This document shows, piece by piece, positions 8,163 through 18,075 of a stretch of 64,000 bases of DNA (position 1 is its first letter; each line of letters begins with the position of its first letter). The DNA lies in the NCBI GenBank assembly GCA_902801585.1, contig CADCIU010000019.1, forward strand, positions 1-64,000, written 5' to 3'. Origin of the DNA: an uncultured Lachnospiraceae bacterium (lineage in GTDB: Bacteria > Bacillota_A > Clostridia > Lachnospirales > Lachnospiraceae). Both the position numbers and the translations under genes were made by a program. The notes below the pieces were generated by a model. It was not told the DNA's origin, ran no database searches, and saw only the letters and a program-made list of their open reading frames with translations.

Positions 8163-9027
8163 GGATCGCTCCTGCCCGATTCAGCGTTTCGATCACCTCT
8201 GTGATCACTTCTTTCGAGGAAGAAGGAAAGAGCCTCCGGAAAGCCCGTTCACATTTTTCTTCCTCCGTGATGATGGCAAAAGATCGAAGAACGCTCTCTT
8301 GTGCCCGCCCGCATCTGTCCTGAAGCAGGGCCGCCCTTTTTTCGGTCCCGGAATAAAGAAATGACCCCTTCTTCACATATTCCTTTGGACGGAGCGGTGC
8401 AAGTCTTACGATCTTGGTGCTTCTGTAAGGGACTCCGGCACACTCTGTCCATGCGGCCAATCGATCTAATCTCGCCGCGTCTTCCTCTCCGCAGATCCTG
8501 AAATCCTGCCGGAGGCGCAGTGCCTCCTCCATTGTCCTGAGCCATTGTAGATCACTCTGCAGCTGCTGCGGATCATAACTTGGAGGGATCCTCTCATTTA
8601 AGATCGCTGCGTTCTTATCTTCCCGCTTTTGTTTTCTTTCGTTCAGTGCCAGCTCGTACTGCTCAATGCGAAGCGCGTTGTATCTCTGGAGCATAATACA
8701 GTAGATGTTGGACAACACAGCCGCGCACATTCCCCAGTCGGCCGGTCCCCATCTCAAGGACAGCAGCCTTCGCGCCGCCAGGATCATGCACGCCAGTACG
8801 ATGCCGGTCATATGGATCAGTGCATTATAAGACAAGTAGACCCGATGCAGGAAGACCCCGCTGCCCGACATGCGTTTTAAGTGATAATTGCTGTTTTTCC
8901 CCTGATCTTTTCGATGTTTCCAGCCCTCAATGGCGAACACAAAATCTCTGAAGGCCCGGATCCCCATCTTCCGGTACAGATTCAGTTCGATTTTTTGGGA
9001 CCGGCTTAGCTCATGACCCATAGGCAT
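8149..9027 (-). CDS. Unrecognised protein with two membrane segments
   Basis: About 292 residues, not recognised. A basic N-terminal region (about 1-65) is followed by two hydrophobic segments around residues 70-130 (HMTGIVLACMILAARRLL and GMCAAVLSNIYCIML) and then a charged, helical cytoplasmic-type region to the end. The frame could begin at a GTG one codon upstream; ATG at 9027 is chosen. It begins 12 bases after the stop of the 175-aa gene and overlaps the next gene. It could be a membrane component of the system or an immunity factor. Confidence 0.65.
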   Translation of the reverse strand: MPMGHELSRSQKIELNLYRKMGIRAFRDFVFAIEGWKHRKDQGKNSNYHLKRMSGSGVFLHRVYLSYNALIHMTGIVLACMILAARRLLSLRWGPADWGMCAAVLSNIYCIMLQRYNALRIEQYELALNERKQKREDKNAAILNERIPPSYDPQQLQSDLQWLRTMEEALRLRQDFRICGEEDAARLDRLAAWTECAGVPYRSTKIVRLAPLRPKEYVKKGSFLYSGTEKRAALLQDRCGRAQESVLRSFAIITEEEKCERAFRRLFPSSSKEVITEVIETLNRAGAIHEQQ

Positions 9028-9039
9028 CACCCAAATTTC

Positions 9040-9567
9040 TCAGCTCATGATCTGTGCATAATTGCTGGTGTCATAACACCACTCCATAAACTTCGGGCAG
9101 CAGTGCCCGTAGCAGGCGATCTGGACCGGGTCGCTCATGAGATGAAGCAGATCCGTATACTCTGTGACCGACTGCAGCTGTTCATCGCTCAGCTCCCCGG
9201 GATCCCGGAACACCGCTTCCGCAAAGCGGTCAAATCCCGTATACAGTGTTTCCATTGCATCCAGGTACTCAGCATAATCCCCGATCGGTTCACGCTCCTT
9301 CGGCATCCATCCCTGTCTCTCTCCCGCATCTTCCGTCAGGCGGTCAATGGAGATCTCCCAGTCGGCGCTCTCGAACACACACCTTCCCTCGTGCTCAGTA
9401 AAGATCCCGGACAGATGGAGCAGATCTCTTCTGTCCGATTCAATGAATAAAAAGAAAGCGGTCCGGCCGCTTTCCGTGCAAAATGGAAACGATAACTTTC
9501 CGAACCCGCGGTATTTCTTTATTTCCTCTGAATTCCAAATCGTGCTCAGCATTTCAGCGCTGTTCAT
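9040..9567 (-). CDS. Small acidic protein next to the peptidase effector; candidate immunity protein
   Basis: 175 residues, acidic, soluble, no recognised domain, no signal or membrane segment. The start ATG at 9567 has GGAGG five bases upstream; a GTG four codons earlier overlaps that site and is less likely. It begins 12 bases after the stop of the peptidase-domain gene and is cotranscribed. In polymorphic toxin systems the gene directly downstream of the toxin usually encodes its immunity protein; on position alone this is the best candidate here. A chaperone or adaptor is the main alternative. Confidence 0.6.
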   Translation of the reverse strand: MNSAEMLSTIWNSEEIKKYRGFGKLSFPFCTESGRTAFFLFIESDRRDLLHLSGIFTEHEGRCVFESADWEISIDRLTEDAGERQGWMPKEREPIGDYAEYLDAMETLYTGFDRFAEAVFRDPGELSDEQLQSVTEYTDLLHLMSDPVQIACYGHCCPKFMEWCYDTSNYAQIMS

Positions 9568-9579
9568 ATCTGCCTCCAC

Positions 9580-10986
9580 TCAGCGGATCCTGTTTCTCGT
9601 CACGATCGCGTCGCCTCCGGGTACATTGAGTGCCTGTTCCAGCCTCCACCTGGGTACAAATACGGTCTGAGTGCGCTCCAGACGTCCGTCCTTGTGTTTG
9701 TCCACATGGCTGGTATCATTGATGTAAAAGCCCACCAGCTCATGCGTTCTCAGGTCTCTGGCCGTACCCACCATCTGGATCTCATGATCAGCAACTGCAT
9801 TGCCCATATAATTCTCGTAGAGCAGGTTAATGCTCACACCGAGCATTACGCCTTTTCCACTCTCCACTGCATCCGCGAGCTGCTCCGGATCCAGATTCGA
9901 ACTTCTGCCGAACATCTGTCTGATCGTGCTGCCGAGGCTTGTCCGGGTTTCATACAAGTCTGTTTCAATTCCGTAATGGGCCAATACTTTTTGCATATCG
10001 CTCGAGATCATGGTGCCATTGACTTTAGCATCAGCGGAATGAACGGGATCGCATCGAAGCCCGGATCTCACAGAATCTATATAATTGACGACCTGTGCCT
10101 CGGATATATTCCTTCCCGACAAAATCAGCAAATTGGAGATCTGAGCCATGGCGCAGTCGTTCACCCATCCCTGCTCATTATGTCCCTGCGCATAGGAAAG
10201 CTTACCCAGGTTCTCGTCATCTATGCCGAATGTGAGACAGGGCCCGCCTGCTCCTTTGGGCTGGCGCACGCCGGAGAACAGCGGATTTTTGGTCATCGGA
10301 TCATTCATGACCTTCTGCCTGAAAGCCTCCGATCTCTGCTTCATGATCATTTCGCGATAGGCCCTGTCCTCATCACTGAGCCCCTCATTCCCTGCATCTG
10401 TCGTATTGTCTCCGGGCTCCGGCACAGAATCCGTCACAGATTCCATATGCCCGGCATCCGAGATACCCTCTGATCCGGAAGTGCCAAGGGAATCTCCTCT
10501 GCCGAGTTCCCCGGTCCCTTCCTCCATACTGGCAAGGAGCTCATCCCTGAGCATCTGCGCCTCTTCACTCTTCTCAGCAAATTTGTTGTCCAGCGGTTCG
10601 AGTGCGTCCGCGAACTTATTGTCTGACGCGCCCTGCAGGCGGTCTCTGGATTCCTGTACTTCCTCGACGAACTCCTCTAAGCCGCGGATCGTCTCAAACT
10701 TCTCTTCATTGTTCTCGTAAAGCGCCTCCTCCGAAGCGCGGACACTCTCATCGGCAGCTGCACGGGCATCTTTGGCCTGCTCGAACAGGTCATTGGCCGT
10801 GATGATATCGCCCATGGGGCGAAAATCTTCATCCACTTCCATCGCGGCGGCCATATCATCGTATCGCGCTTCCCGCTCGCTCTCCATGTCTTCCAGGGTC
10901 CGGCGGTTCTCCTCCAGCTCTGAGCGGATCTGTCTGCCTTTATCAAGCTGCTCGTCTGCGACGGATTGAAATTCACGCAGTTTCAT
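9580..10986 (-). CDS. Coiled-coil protein with C-terminal papain-like cysteine peptidase domain (candidate effector)
   Basis: 468 residues in two parts. Residues 1-160 are charged and helical, likely coiled coil; 160-205 is a Gly/Ser/Asp-rich linker; 235-468 resembles a papain-fold (C39-like) domain. The likely catalytic Cys278 lies in QGWVNDCAMAQISNLL, and His401 in VADHEIQMVGTARDL, with Asn423-Asp424 in FYINDTSH as the third residue; spacing and order Cys-His-Asn/Asp fit the fold. No signal peptide. The long helical leader plus C-terminal enzyme is the plan of effectors exported by T7SS-like machines. It sits inside the FtsK/HerA operon. It could instead be a processing peptidase for other exported proteins. 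Confidence 0.75.
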   Translation of the reverse strand: MKLREFQSVADEQLDKGRQIRSELEENRRTLEDMESEREARYDDMAAAMEVDEDFRPMGDIITANDLFEQAKDARAAADESVRASEEALYENNEEKFETIRGLEEFVEEVQESRDRLQGASDNKFADALEPLDNKFAEKSEEAQMLRDELLASMEEGTGELGRGDSLGTSGSEGISDAGHMESVTDSVPEPGDNTTDAGNEGLSDEDRAYREMIMKQRSEAFRQKVMNDPMTKNPLFSGVRQPKGAGGPCLTFGIDDENLGKLSYAQGHNEQGWVNDCAMAQISNLLILSGRNISEAQVVNYIDSVRSGLRCDPVHSADAKVNGTMISSDMQKVLAHYGIETDLYETRTSLGSTIRQMFGRSSNLDPEQLADAVESGKGVMLGVSINLLYENYMGNAVADHEIQMVGTARDLRTHELVGFYINDTSHVDKHKDGRLERTQTVFVPRWRLEQALNVPGGDAIVTRNRIR

Positions 10987-11037
10987 TCCCCTCGCCTCCT
11001 TGCACTGTCATCCGGCGGCTGCCTCCCGCAGCCGGCA

Positions 11038-12021
11038 TCAGCTGTTGGTGGACGAGGCAAATACAGTGTATCCTACTACCAGATAGACGACGATCTGCAA
11101 AAGCCCCAGAACCAGTCCCACCACACCGTGCACGAGACTCATGATCAGCGAACTCAGTGCCATGATGATAAAGGGCAGCAGCAAAATAGGAAAATACAGG
11201 ATCAGGCTCTCCTTGACTCTGTTGAGCAGCTTCGACAAGATCAGGCCGAATGTCAGGCCCAGAAGTGCACCGATCACGGTCATATAGAGCGTGAATCCCG
11301 TCGCGGAATTAAAATTGGTCGCAAGGGCATTGGAGCCGAACACGTCGATCTGTTTGACGTATACAGACCTCAGGAGCGCGCCGCAGAGTGCGCCGCCCAT
11401 TGTATAGATCAGGATCATGAGTTTCAGGGACTTCGCCGCGACCGTCTTCTCCCAATTCTGGTCGACCACAGAGATGTCTTCTGCCTGCGTGATCCTCGTC
11501 AGGTCATATACCGCGCTGGGAGAGATCGTCTGCACGCTGAAGGATGCTGCCCTCTCCCGGATCGTGTTCTCATTTTCCGCGCTCTTGAGGTCTCTGCTCA
11601 GAGTTCTCGATCCCGCGAACTTTCTCCACGTCGCCGCTGCCGCGGGATAGCCGGAATCCGCCGCTCTCTTGAGCCACATGTCGGCTTCGTCAAGGTTGAC
11701 CGCACAGCCGACGCCCAGACTCAGATTTCTGAAGAGCCTGTACATGGACTTGGCGTCTCCGAGCTCAGCTCCCCTGCGGAAATATTCTGTAGACGTCCGG
11801 TCATCCTGCCGCACGCCGCTGCCGTAAGCGTACAAGATCCCGAGTTCCCTTGCGGCTTCACCGCTGCCCCCGTTTGTTTTTTCCATCAGAAGGCGCGCGG
11901 CCTGCTCGACGTCCCTTTCACAGTCCACGCCGTCTTTCAGCTTCAAAATATCTTCCAGATCCATTTCTCTGTTCTCCTGTACTGCTCCGTATTGACGATC
12001 CTCTAGTGTAGCTGCGCTCAT
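11038..12021 (-). CDS. Sel1-repeat protein with C-terminal membrane domain
   Basis: 327 residues. Residues 30-140 hold about three Sel1-like helical repeats (EAARELGILYAYGSGVRQDD, GDAKSMYRLFRNLSLGVG, ADMWLKRAADSGYPAA), a protein-interaction fold. Residues 195-320 hold about four membrane segments. The topology suggests a cytoplasmic scaffold held at the membrane. AAGGAG lies before the ATG at 12021. It lies between the HerA ATPase and the peptidase effector, so it may couple substrate to the membrane apparatus; this is inference. Confidence 0.78.
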   Translation of the reverse strand: MSAATLEDRQYGAVQENREMDLEDILKLKDGVDCERDVEQAARLLMEKTNGGSGEAARELGILYAYGSGVRQDDRTSTEYFRRGAELGDAKSMYRLFRNLSLGVGCAVNLDEADMWLKRAADSGYPAAAATWRKFAGSRTLSRDLKSAENENTIRERAASFSVQTISPSAVYDLTRITQAEDISVVDQNWEKTVAAKSLKLMILIYTMGGALCGALLRSVYVKQIDVFGSNALATNFNSATGFTLYMTVIGALLGLTFGLILSKLLNRVKESLILYFPILLLPFIIMALSSLIMSLVHGVVGLVLGLLQIVVYLVVGYTVFASSTNS

Positions 12022-12101
12022 TGCTGCCCGCTCCTTTCCCGATTCTGATTCTGCCTCTGATTCCGATCCCGTTCCTGATCCCGATCAATATTTTCGATCC
12101 G

Positions 12102-14897
12102 TCAGCCTTCACCCCCGGCTGCGATCTCTTTCCAATACGCTTTTTCCTCATCCGGACATGTGGAAAGGAGAAGCCTTCTCTCTTTGTACCGGTTCTTTAA
12201 GGACTCGTTTACTGTATAGCCGTTCTTTTGAGCTTTGGCCTCCATCTGGTCAACGCCTCTCTTGTATTTCAGGATCTCTCCGAAGAGCATCTTGCGGAAA
12301 CGGTCGCGGAACTCATCCTGCTCCTTAGATCTCCCCAGCGATCCTTTCGTCTCGATCACGGCGGCGAAGGGGGAATAGTAGGCATATACGGCTGCGAGGT
12401 GTTCGTTCGCGTCATTCATGAGCCGCGCGAAGCGCACCCGGATCCCGTTCTTTAGCTGTTTGATCTCCCTCTCGCGCAGCCGGTAGTTCTCCGACGCCGG
12501 TTCCATTGTTCCAAGCTTCTTCACCGCAAGATCATATTCTGTGAGCAGCTTGTAGAACTGCTTTTCATAGGCAGTGATCTCTTCCCACCGCTTTTTCCAT
12601 CCCTCAGAGGAAATATCGAAGGATGCCAGAATATCTCTGTGGTATCCCTCTCTGGCCCCCAGATGCTGCAGGATGACTGCATCATCCAATATGCCTTCTT
12701 TGGCCGCGAAATACGGGATCTGCACCTCAAACGGTTTGAGGAGCGGCTCGTAACTGCACAGCGCCTGTCCCGGTGTAAATACTGCCATTTTCTCGAGCTG
12801 ATCAGGGTTGGCCGACATCGTTCCGCCCAGGAGTTCCCGGTCGTCGTGCGCGGTGATCCTCAGGCCGATCTTGAGCGACGTGTTCTTGATGACTTCCGGC
12901 GCCATGGCTGTCGGCAGCTGGTCAGCGATCACGATGCCCTCGCCCAGGGCGCGCACTTCCGCGAGCATCTTGACAATGTAGGCGGTCGCCGCCGTCTTCG
13001 GATCTGCTTCTTCCCCCGCAGCCGGCTGGGCCTCGGGTCCGATCAGGTTGTGAGCTTCCTCCAGGAACATGACGTGGCGGGGTTTTCCTCCCATCGCCTC
13101 TTTGTCATAGTTTTCCACTTTCAGCGTCTCGCGGATCAGCGTCGCTATGAGCAGCGTCATGTAATTGGCCGGGTCCTTGCCCAGTGACTCCAGCTCCACG
13201 ATCGCTGACCGCCTGATCCATTCCTCCGGAGGGACCGTCGAGCGGGGCACATCGAAAATATCGCCCATCTCTCTGGTCATCAGTGATCCGATCCTGACCT
13301 GCAGAGCGGACTTGAGGTTGCTTCGGACTTCCGGCGCATAGTCCGATTTGTCCAGTCTCTCCTCGAGATTCTTGTACAGCTCGCTCATCGTAGGATAGGA
13401 CAGTTTTCCCTGGTTGACCATATTATGCATCCAGTTGTGCCTGCTGTAGACATCCTCGACGGACCGGTCAAGCAGGAAGGGCATAGGCGGTTCCAGTTTG
13501 AAAGCCCCCTCAAACACCGCCAGCAGATTGCGAATATGCTCTGCCAGCGTCATTCCCTTGGGAAACTCAAAAGGATTGATGTGCAGGGGGAATCTTGTAA
13601 ACGCACTCGGCGAGAACAGTTCCAGGTCCATCATATCGGGCAGCGTCGTCATGACCCGGTATTCATGTTTGGCAGGCTCCAAAACGAGTACGGGAATCCC
13701 GTATCCCGCATGCATCTCGTGAATAAGGTGCATCATGCTGTTGGTCTTTCCCGAGCCGGGCACACCGGCCAGGAAAGCGTGCTTGGAGAGGTTGCCGAGC
13801 GGGAACTCAATGCGGTGTCCGTCCGGGTCGACTCCCAGGTTCAGTCCCTTGAGATTCAGGTCCGGAAGCGTCTCCTTGGGCGTCTCGATCGTTTCTCCCG
13901 AATACAATGCGGGAAGGATCCCGAAGGGAACCATCTCGTCCAAAAGATAGAGCTGGGAGAGATAATTCAGACTCTCCGGCGCTCCCTCCATGGCAAGGTA
14001 GCGGAAGCTGTCCGAGCCGATCTCGCTGAAGCTGCAGCCCTCCGTTGTCCGCAGGGAGTGGTCGCCCTCCGCGAGGGCCTCCGACGCTGCGGCGTCCAAA
14101 ATATAGCCGGCATGTTTGTAATCATCCGAGAGCACCTGTATATCACAGATAAAGTGCGGATTCGCAGCCAGATCCTCCAGCAGGTCGCTGTAATACTTCA
14201 GCGTGCTGTCCGCGTTCTCATCCTTTTGTCCCATTCCGGCGCCGGTTGCCGATACGTTCACTTTGGTCCTGGTCAGCCTGCGGAGTTTGGGGAGCACATA
14301 GGAGAGCGTCTCCTCCAAAGGCTCCGCCATGTCCACAGGGTAAGCGGAGAGGACATACAGGCAGGGACGCCCGATCGCCTCCATCAGTCTGGACATATTA
14401 TAGAGCCTGGCCTCCTCGTTCATGGACCATTCGCTCACCGTGTAGTATCTCTCCGTACTGCCGGGATCCAGCGGCCTGGACTGCCGCTCTTTTTTGATCA
14501 GGTGGACGCTGTACGCATATCGCCGGTAAATATCGGGCATGGGGAATGTTCCCTTGTCCGGCCTTCCCGGTTTGCGCGGTGCTCCGCCCTCCTCAAAGTC
14601 AAAAAAGGCAGCGAGCGGTGAGGAGTGGATCGTCTCCTTGAGGTAACCGGCGTCCGCCGCATCCGCGCTGTCAAAGCGAATGCCGATCTGCAGCCGTTTT
14701 CCCTGCGGCCGCGCCGGATCATACTCATAGAACAGGTGAAACGCGTCCCCGGCTTCCAAGAGTCCCCGGCGGTTCATCTGTCTCCAGAAAGTGCTGTGGT
14801 GTGACAGCACACCGCCGACGCCGCTCTCGTCGAGACTGGCGTATTTACTGAGCGTCAGGTCCGGAATGCTCTCGAGAATATAATATTTTGACTCCAT
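12102..14897 (-). CDS. HerA/DUF87-family ATPase
   Basis: 931 residues. The ATPase core has Walker A AGVPGSGKTN near 376-386 and Walker B VMFLEEAHNL near 608-617, with the strand IVIADQLPTAMAPEVIKNTS and the arginine-rich ITAHDDRELL, all typical of HerA/DUF87 proteins of the FtsK-HerA superfamily. These form hexameric rings that pump DNA or, in some secretion systems, polypeptides. Residues 1-340 carry an unrecognised domain, and 760-931 a charged helical tail. AGGGAGG precedes the ATG. No NurA nuclease gene is nearby, which argues against the classical DNA-end-resection role. It is the second pump-type ATPase of the locus after the FtsK protein. Confidence 0.88.
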   Translation of the reverse strand: MESKYYILESIPDLTLSKYASLDESGVGGVLSHHSTFWRQMNRRGLLEAGDAFHLFYEYDPARPQGKRLQIGIRFDSADAADAGYLKETIHSSPLAAFFDFEEGGAPRKPGRPDKGTFPMPDIYRRYAYSVHLIKKERQSRPLDPGSTERYYTVSEWSMNEEARLYNMSRLMEAIGRPCLYVLSAYPVDMAEPLEETLSYVLPKLRRLTRTKVNVSATGAGMGQKDENADSTLKYYSDLLEDLAANPHFICDIQVLSDDYKHAGYILDAAASEALAEGDHSLRTTEGCSFSEIGSDSFRYLAMEGAPESLNYLSQLYLLDEMVPFGILPALYSGETIETPKETLPDLNLKGLNLGVDPDGHRIEFPLGNLSKHAFLAGVPGSGKTNSMMHLIHEMHAGYGIPVLVLEPAKHEYRVMTTLPDMMDLELFSPSAFTRFPLHINPFEFPKGMTLAEHIRNLLAVFEGAFKLEPPMPFLLDRSVEDVYSRHNWMHNMVNQGKLSYPTMSELYKNLEERLDKSDYAPEVRSNLKSALQVRIGSLMTREMGDIFDVPRSTVPPEEWIRRSAIVELESLGKDPANYMTLLIATLIRETLKVENYDKEAMGGKPRHVMFLEEAHNLIGPEAQPAAGEEADPKTAATAYIVKMLAEVRALGEGIVIADQLPTAMAPEVIKNTSLKIGLRITAHDDRELLGGTMSANPDQLEKMAVFTPGQALCSYEPLLKPFEVQIPYFAAKEGILDDAVILQHLGAREGYHRDILASFDISSEGWKKRWEEITAYEKQFYKLLTEYDLAVKKLGTMEPASENYRLREREIKQLKNGIRVRFARLMNDANEHLAAVYAYYSPFAAVIETKGSLGRSKEQDEFRDRFRKMLFGEILKYKRGVDQMEAKAQKNGYTVNESLKNRYKERRLLLSTCPDEEKAYWKEIAAGGEG

Positions 14898-14967
14898 ACG
14901 ATCCTCCCTAAACCTCTCCGACGAGCGTTACGGTCTGCGAAAACGCCTTCAATAGGCCCGCCGGCAA

Positions 14968-15450
14968 TCAGCTCTGGATCTCTGCCAGCTGATCGGCGAA
15001 CTCCGCCTCCGCCTCATCGATCGACTCCATGGCCTCATCCGAAGCTTCGCCGAAACTCTCCGCCGATTCATGGGCGCGGTCGGCTGCCCCTTCCGCGGAG
15101 CCCCCGAACTCTGAAGAACCGGAGATCTGCTCGAACTGGCTGGCCGCCTGTTCGCTGAGTCCCTGCTGCTCCTGGGCTTCATCGCTCGCCTCATTCGCAA
15201 TGTCACTTCCCGAGTCGAGCGTCCCCCTGACGGAGCTCTCCATGTCCGAAGTCGCTTCGCTGATGGAAGAGTCGTGCACGTCATGGATCGCCTCCACAAT
15301 GTCATCGTCCACATCGCTGGGCATGCTGTCCAGGATGCTCTTGACATTCGAGATGTCCTCCATATCCCTTTGTCCCATCTCCATGGCTTCGCGATGTGTC
15401 TCGTTCGCTTCCCGCACTCTTTCCCTTACGGATTCCAGCTTACTTCCCAT
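14968..15450 (-). CDS. Small acidic helical protein, possible exported substrate
   Basis: 160 residues, very acidic and rich in Ala, Ser, Glu and Asp, almost no aromatic residues, predicted all-helical, no signal peptide. The N-terminal part forms amphipathic helices (VRERVREANETHREAMEMGQ). It lacks the WxG turn of WXG100 proteins and a YxxxD/E tail. AGGAGGACACA precedes the ATG. Small helical proteins next to the motor genes are often the secreted or structural components in T7SS-like loci; here that is only suggested by size, composition and position. Confidence 0.68.
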   Translation of the reverse strand: MGSKLESVRERVREANETHREAMEMGQRDMEDISNVKSILDSMPSDVDDDIVEAIHDVHDSSISEATSDMESSVRGTLDSGSDIANEASDEAQEQQGLSEQAASQFEQISGSSEFGGSAEGAADRAHESAESFGEASDEAMESIDEAEAEFADQLAEIQS

Positions 15451-15510
15451 TGTGTCCTCCTTTTTGCTTTACAAGCGTTCTCTCTCCCGTCCGGCAGTCT
15501 TCCGACCGGT

Positions 15511-16179
15511 CTATGCCTTCCCTTCCAGAGATCTGGTGATCGCAGTCGTACACTTATCCGAATAATCTATCATTCTCTCACAGGCGATTTCTCCCGAGTT
15601 GCACTCTCTGATATCCGCATCACAGTTCTCGATCGCACTGATACTCAGGCCCGGAAATTTGCTCTGTGCATGGATTCTTTCGAAATTTCTCCTGGCCTCA
15701 AACGTTTTGTCTCTTTCGATATGGAATTTCTGTCTCAGATCATTCAGGATCCGCTCCATCCCCTGGATCTCGCCCCTTTGATCCATGAGCTCCCGCATCA
15801 CGTTTTCTCTCTCTACTTTCTTATTCTCCAGCTCCCTCTCGTATGCCTGTTTTCTTCTCTCTGCTTCCTGCAGTTCCCTCTCGACTTCCTGCATCCTTTC
15901 GCGGACTTGCTGGCGGACCATTTCGTAGTTGCTGTTCAATTCATCGTCATCGCCGTCATCCGGAATCTTGTCAAGTTCCCCCTCCAGCTTGTCATACTGC
16001 GCCTGCAGCGAGGCAATGGCACTTTCTTCACTCTTGACCGCCGCCATAAGGCTTTGGATCTGGCCCTCGAGCTCTTTTTTCCTCTCCATCCCCGATATTG
16101 CCGCATCGGCAGTCTTTTTCAGGTTTTCGAAGGTGCTCTTGGTCTCGCTCATCAGTCCGGTTACCGTTCTTCCCGCCAT
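15511..16179 (-). CDS. Coiled-coil protein
   Basis: 222 residues, not recognised. A long heptad-rich coiled coil spans roughly residues 30-165 (EVERELQEAERRKQAYEREL), interrupted by an acidic DDGDDDE loop near residue 75, suggesting a helical hairpin. The C-terminal part holds Cys residues (ENCDADIRECNSGEIACERM). No signal or membrane segment. It is packed 12 bases after the AAA+ gene and 60 bases before the small acidic gene, so it likely works with them, perhaps as an adaptor or structural rod. Confidence 0.72.
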   Translation of the reverse strand: MAGRTVTGLMSETKSTFENLKKTADAAISGMERKKELEGQIQSLMAAVKSEESAIASLQAQYDKLEGELDKIPDDGDDDELNSNYEMVRQQVRERMQEVERELQEAERRKQAYERELENKKVERENVMRELMDQRGEIQGMERILNDLRQKFHIERDKTFEARRNFERIHAQSKFPGLSISAIENCDADIRECNSGEIACERMIDYSDKCTTAITRSLEGKA

Positions 16180-16191
16180 ACTCTCCCCCCG

Positions 16192-18015
<1,824 letters not shown>

Positions 18016-18075
18016 GCTGCACCTCAAATTCGATTATGCTTTTATCCGTTTTTTTATCGATTGTGTTCCTGTCGA

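Noticed and set aside
13425..14621. Plus-strand open frame antisense to the HerA gene
   Set aside because: HerA motifs on the opposite strand are unmistakable; the plus-strand product is compositionally odd and lacks a ribosome site.
12102..14897. HerA-NurA DNA end-resection or HerA defence pair
   Set aside because: No NurA, SIR2, or other nuclease gene is adjacent; the context is membrane and signalling proteins.
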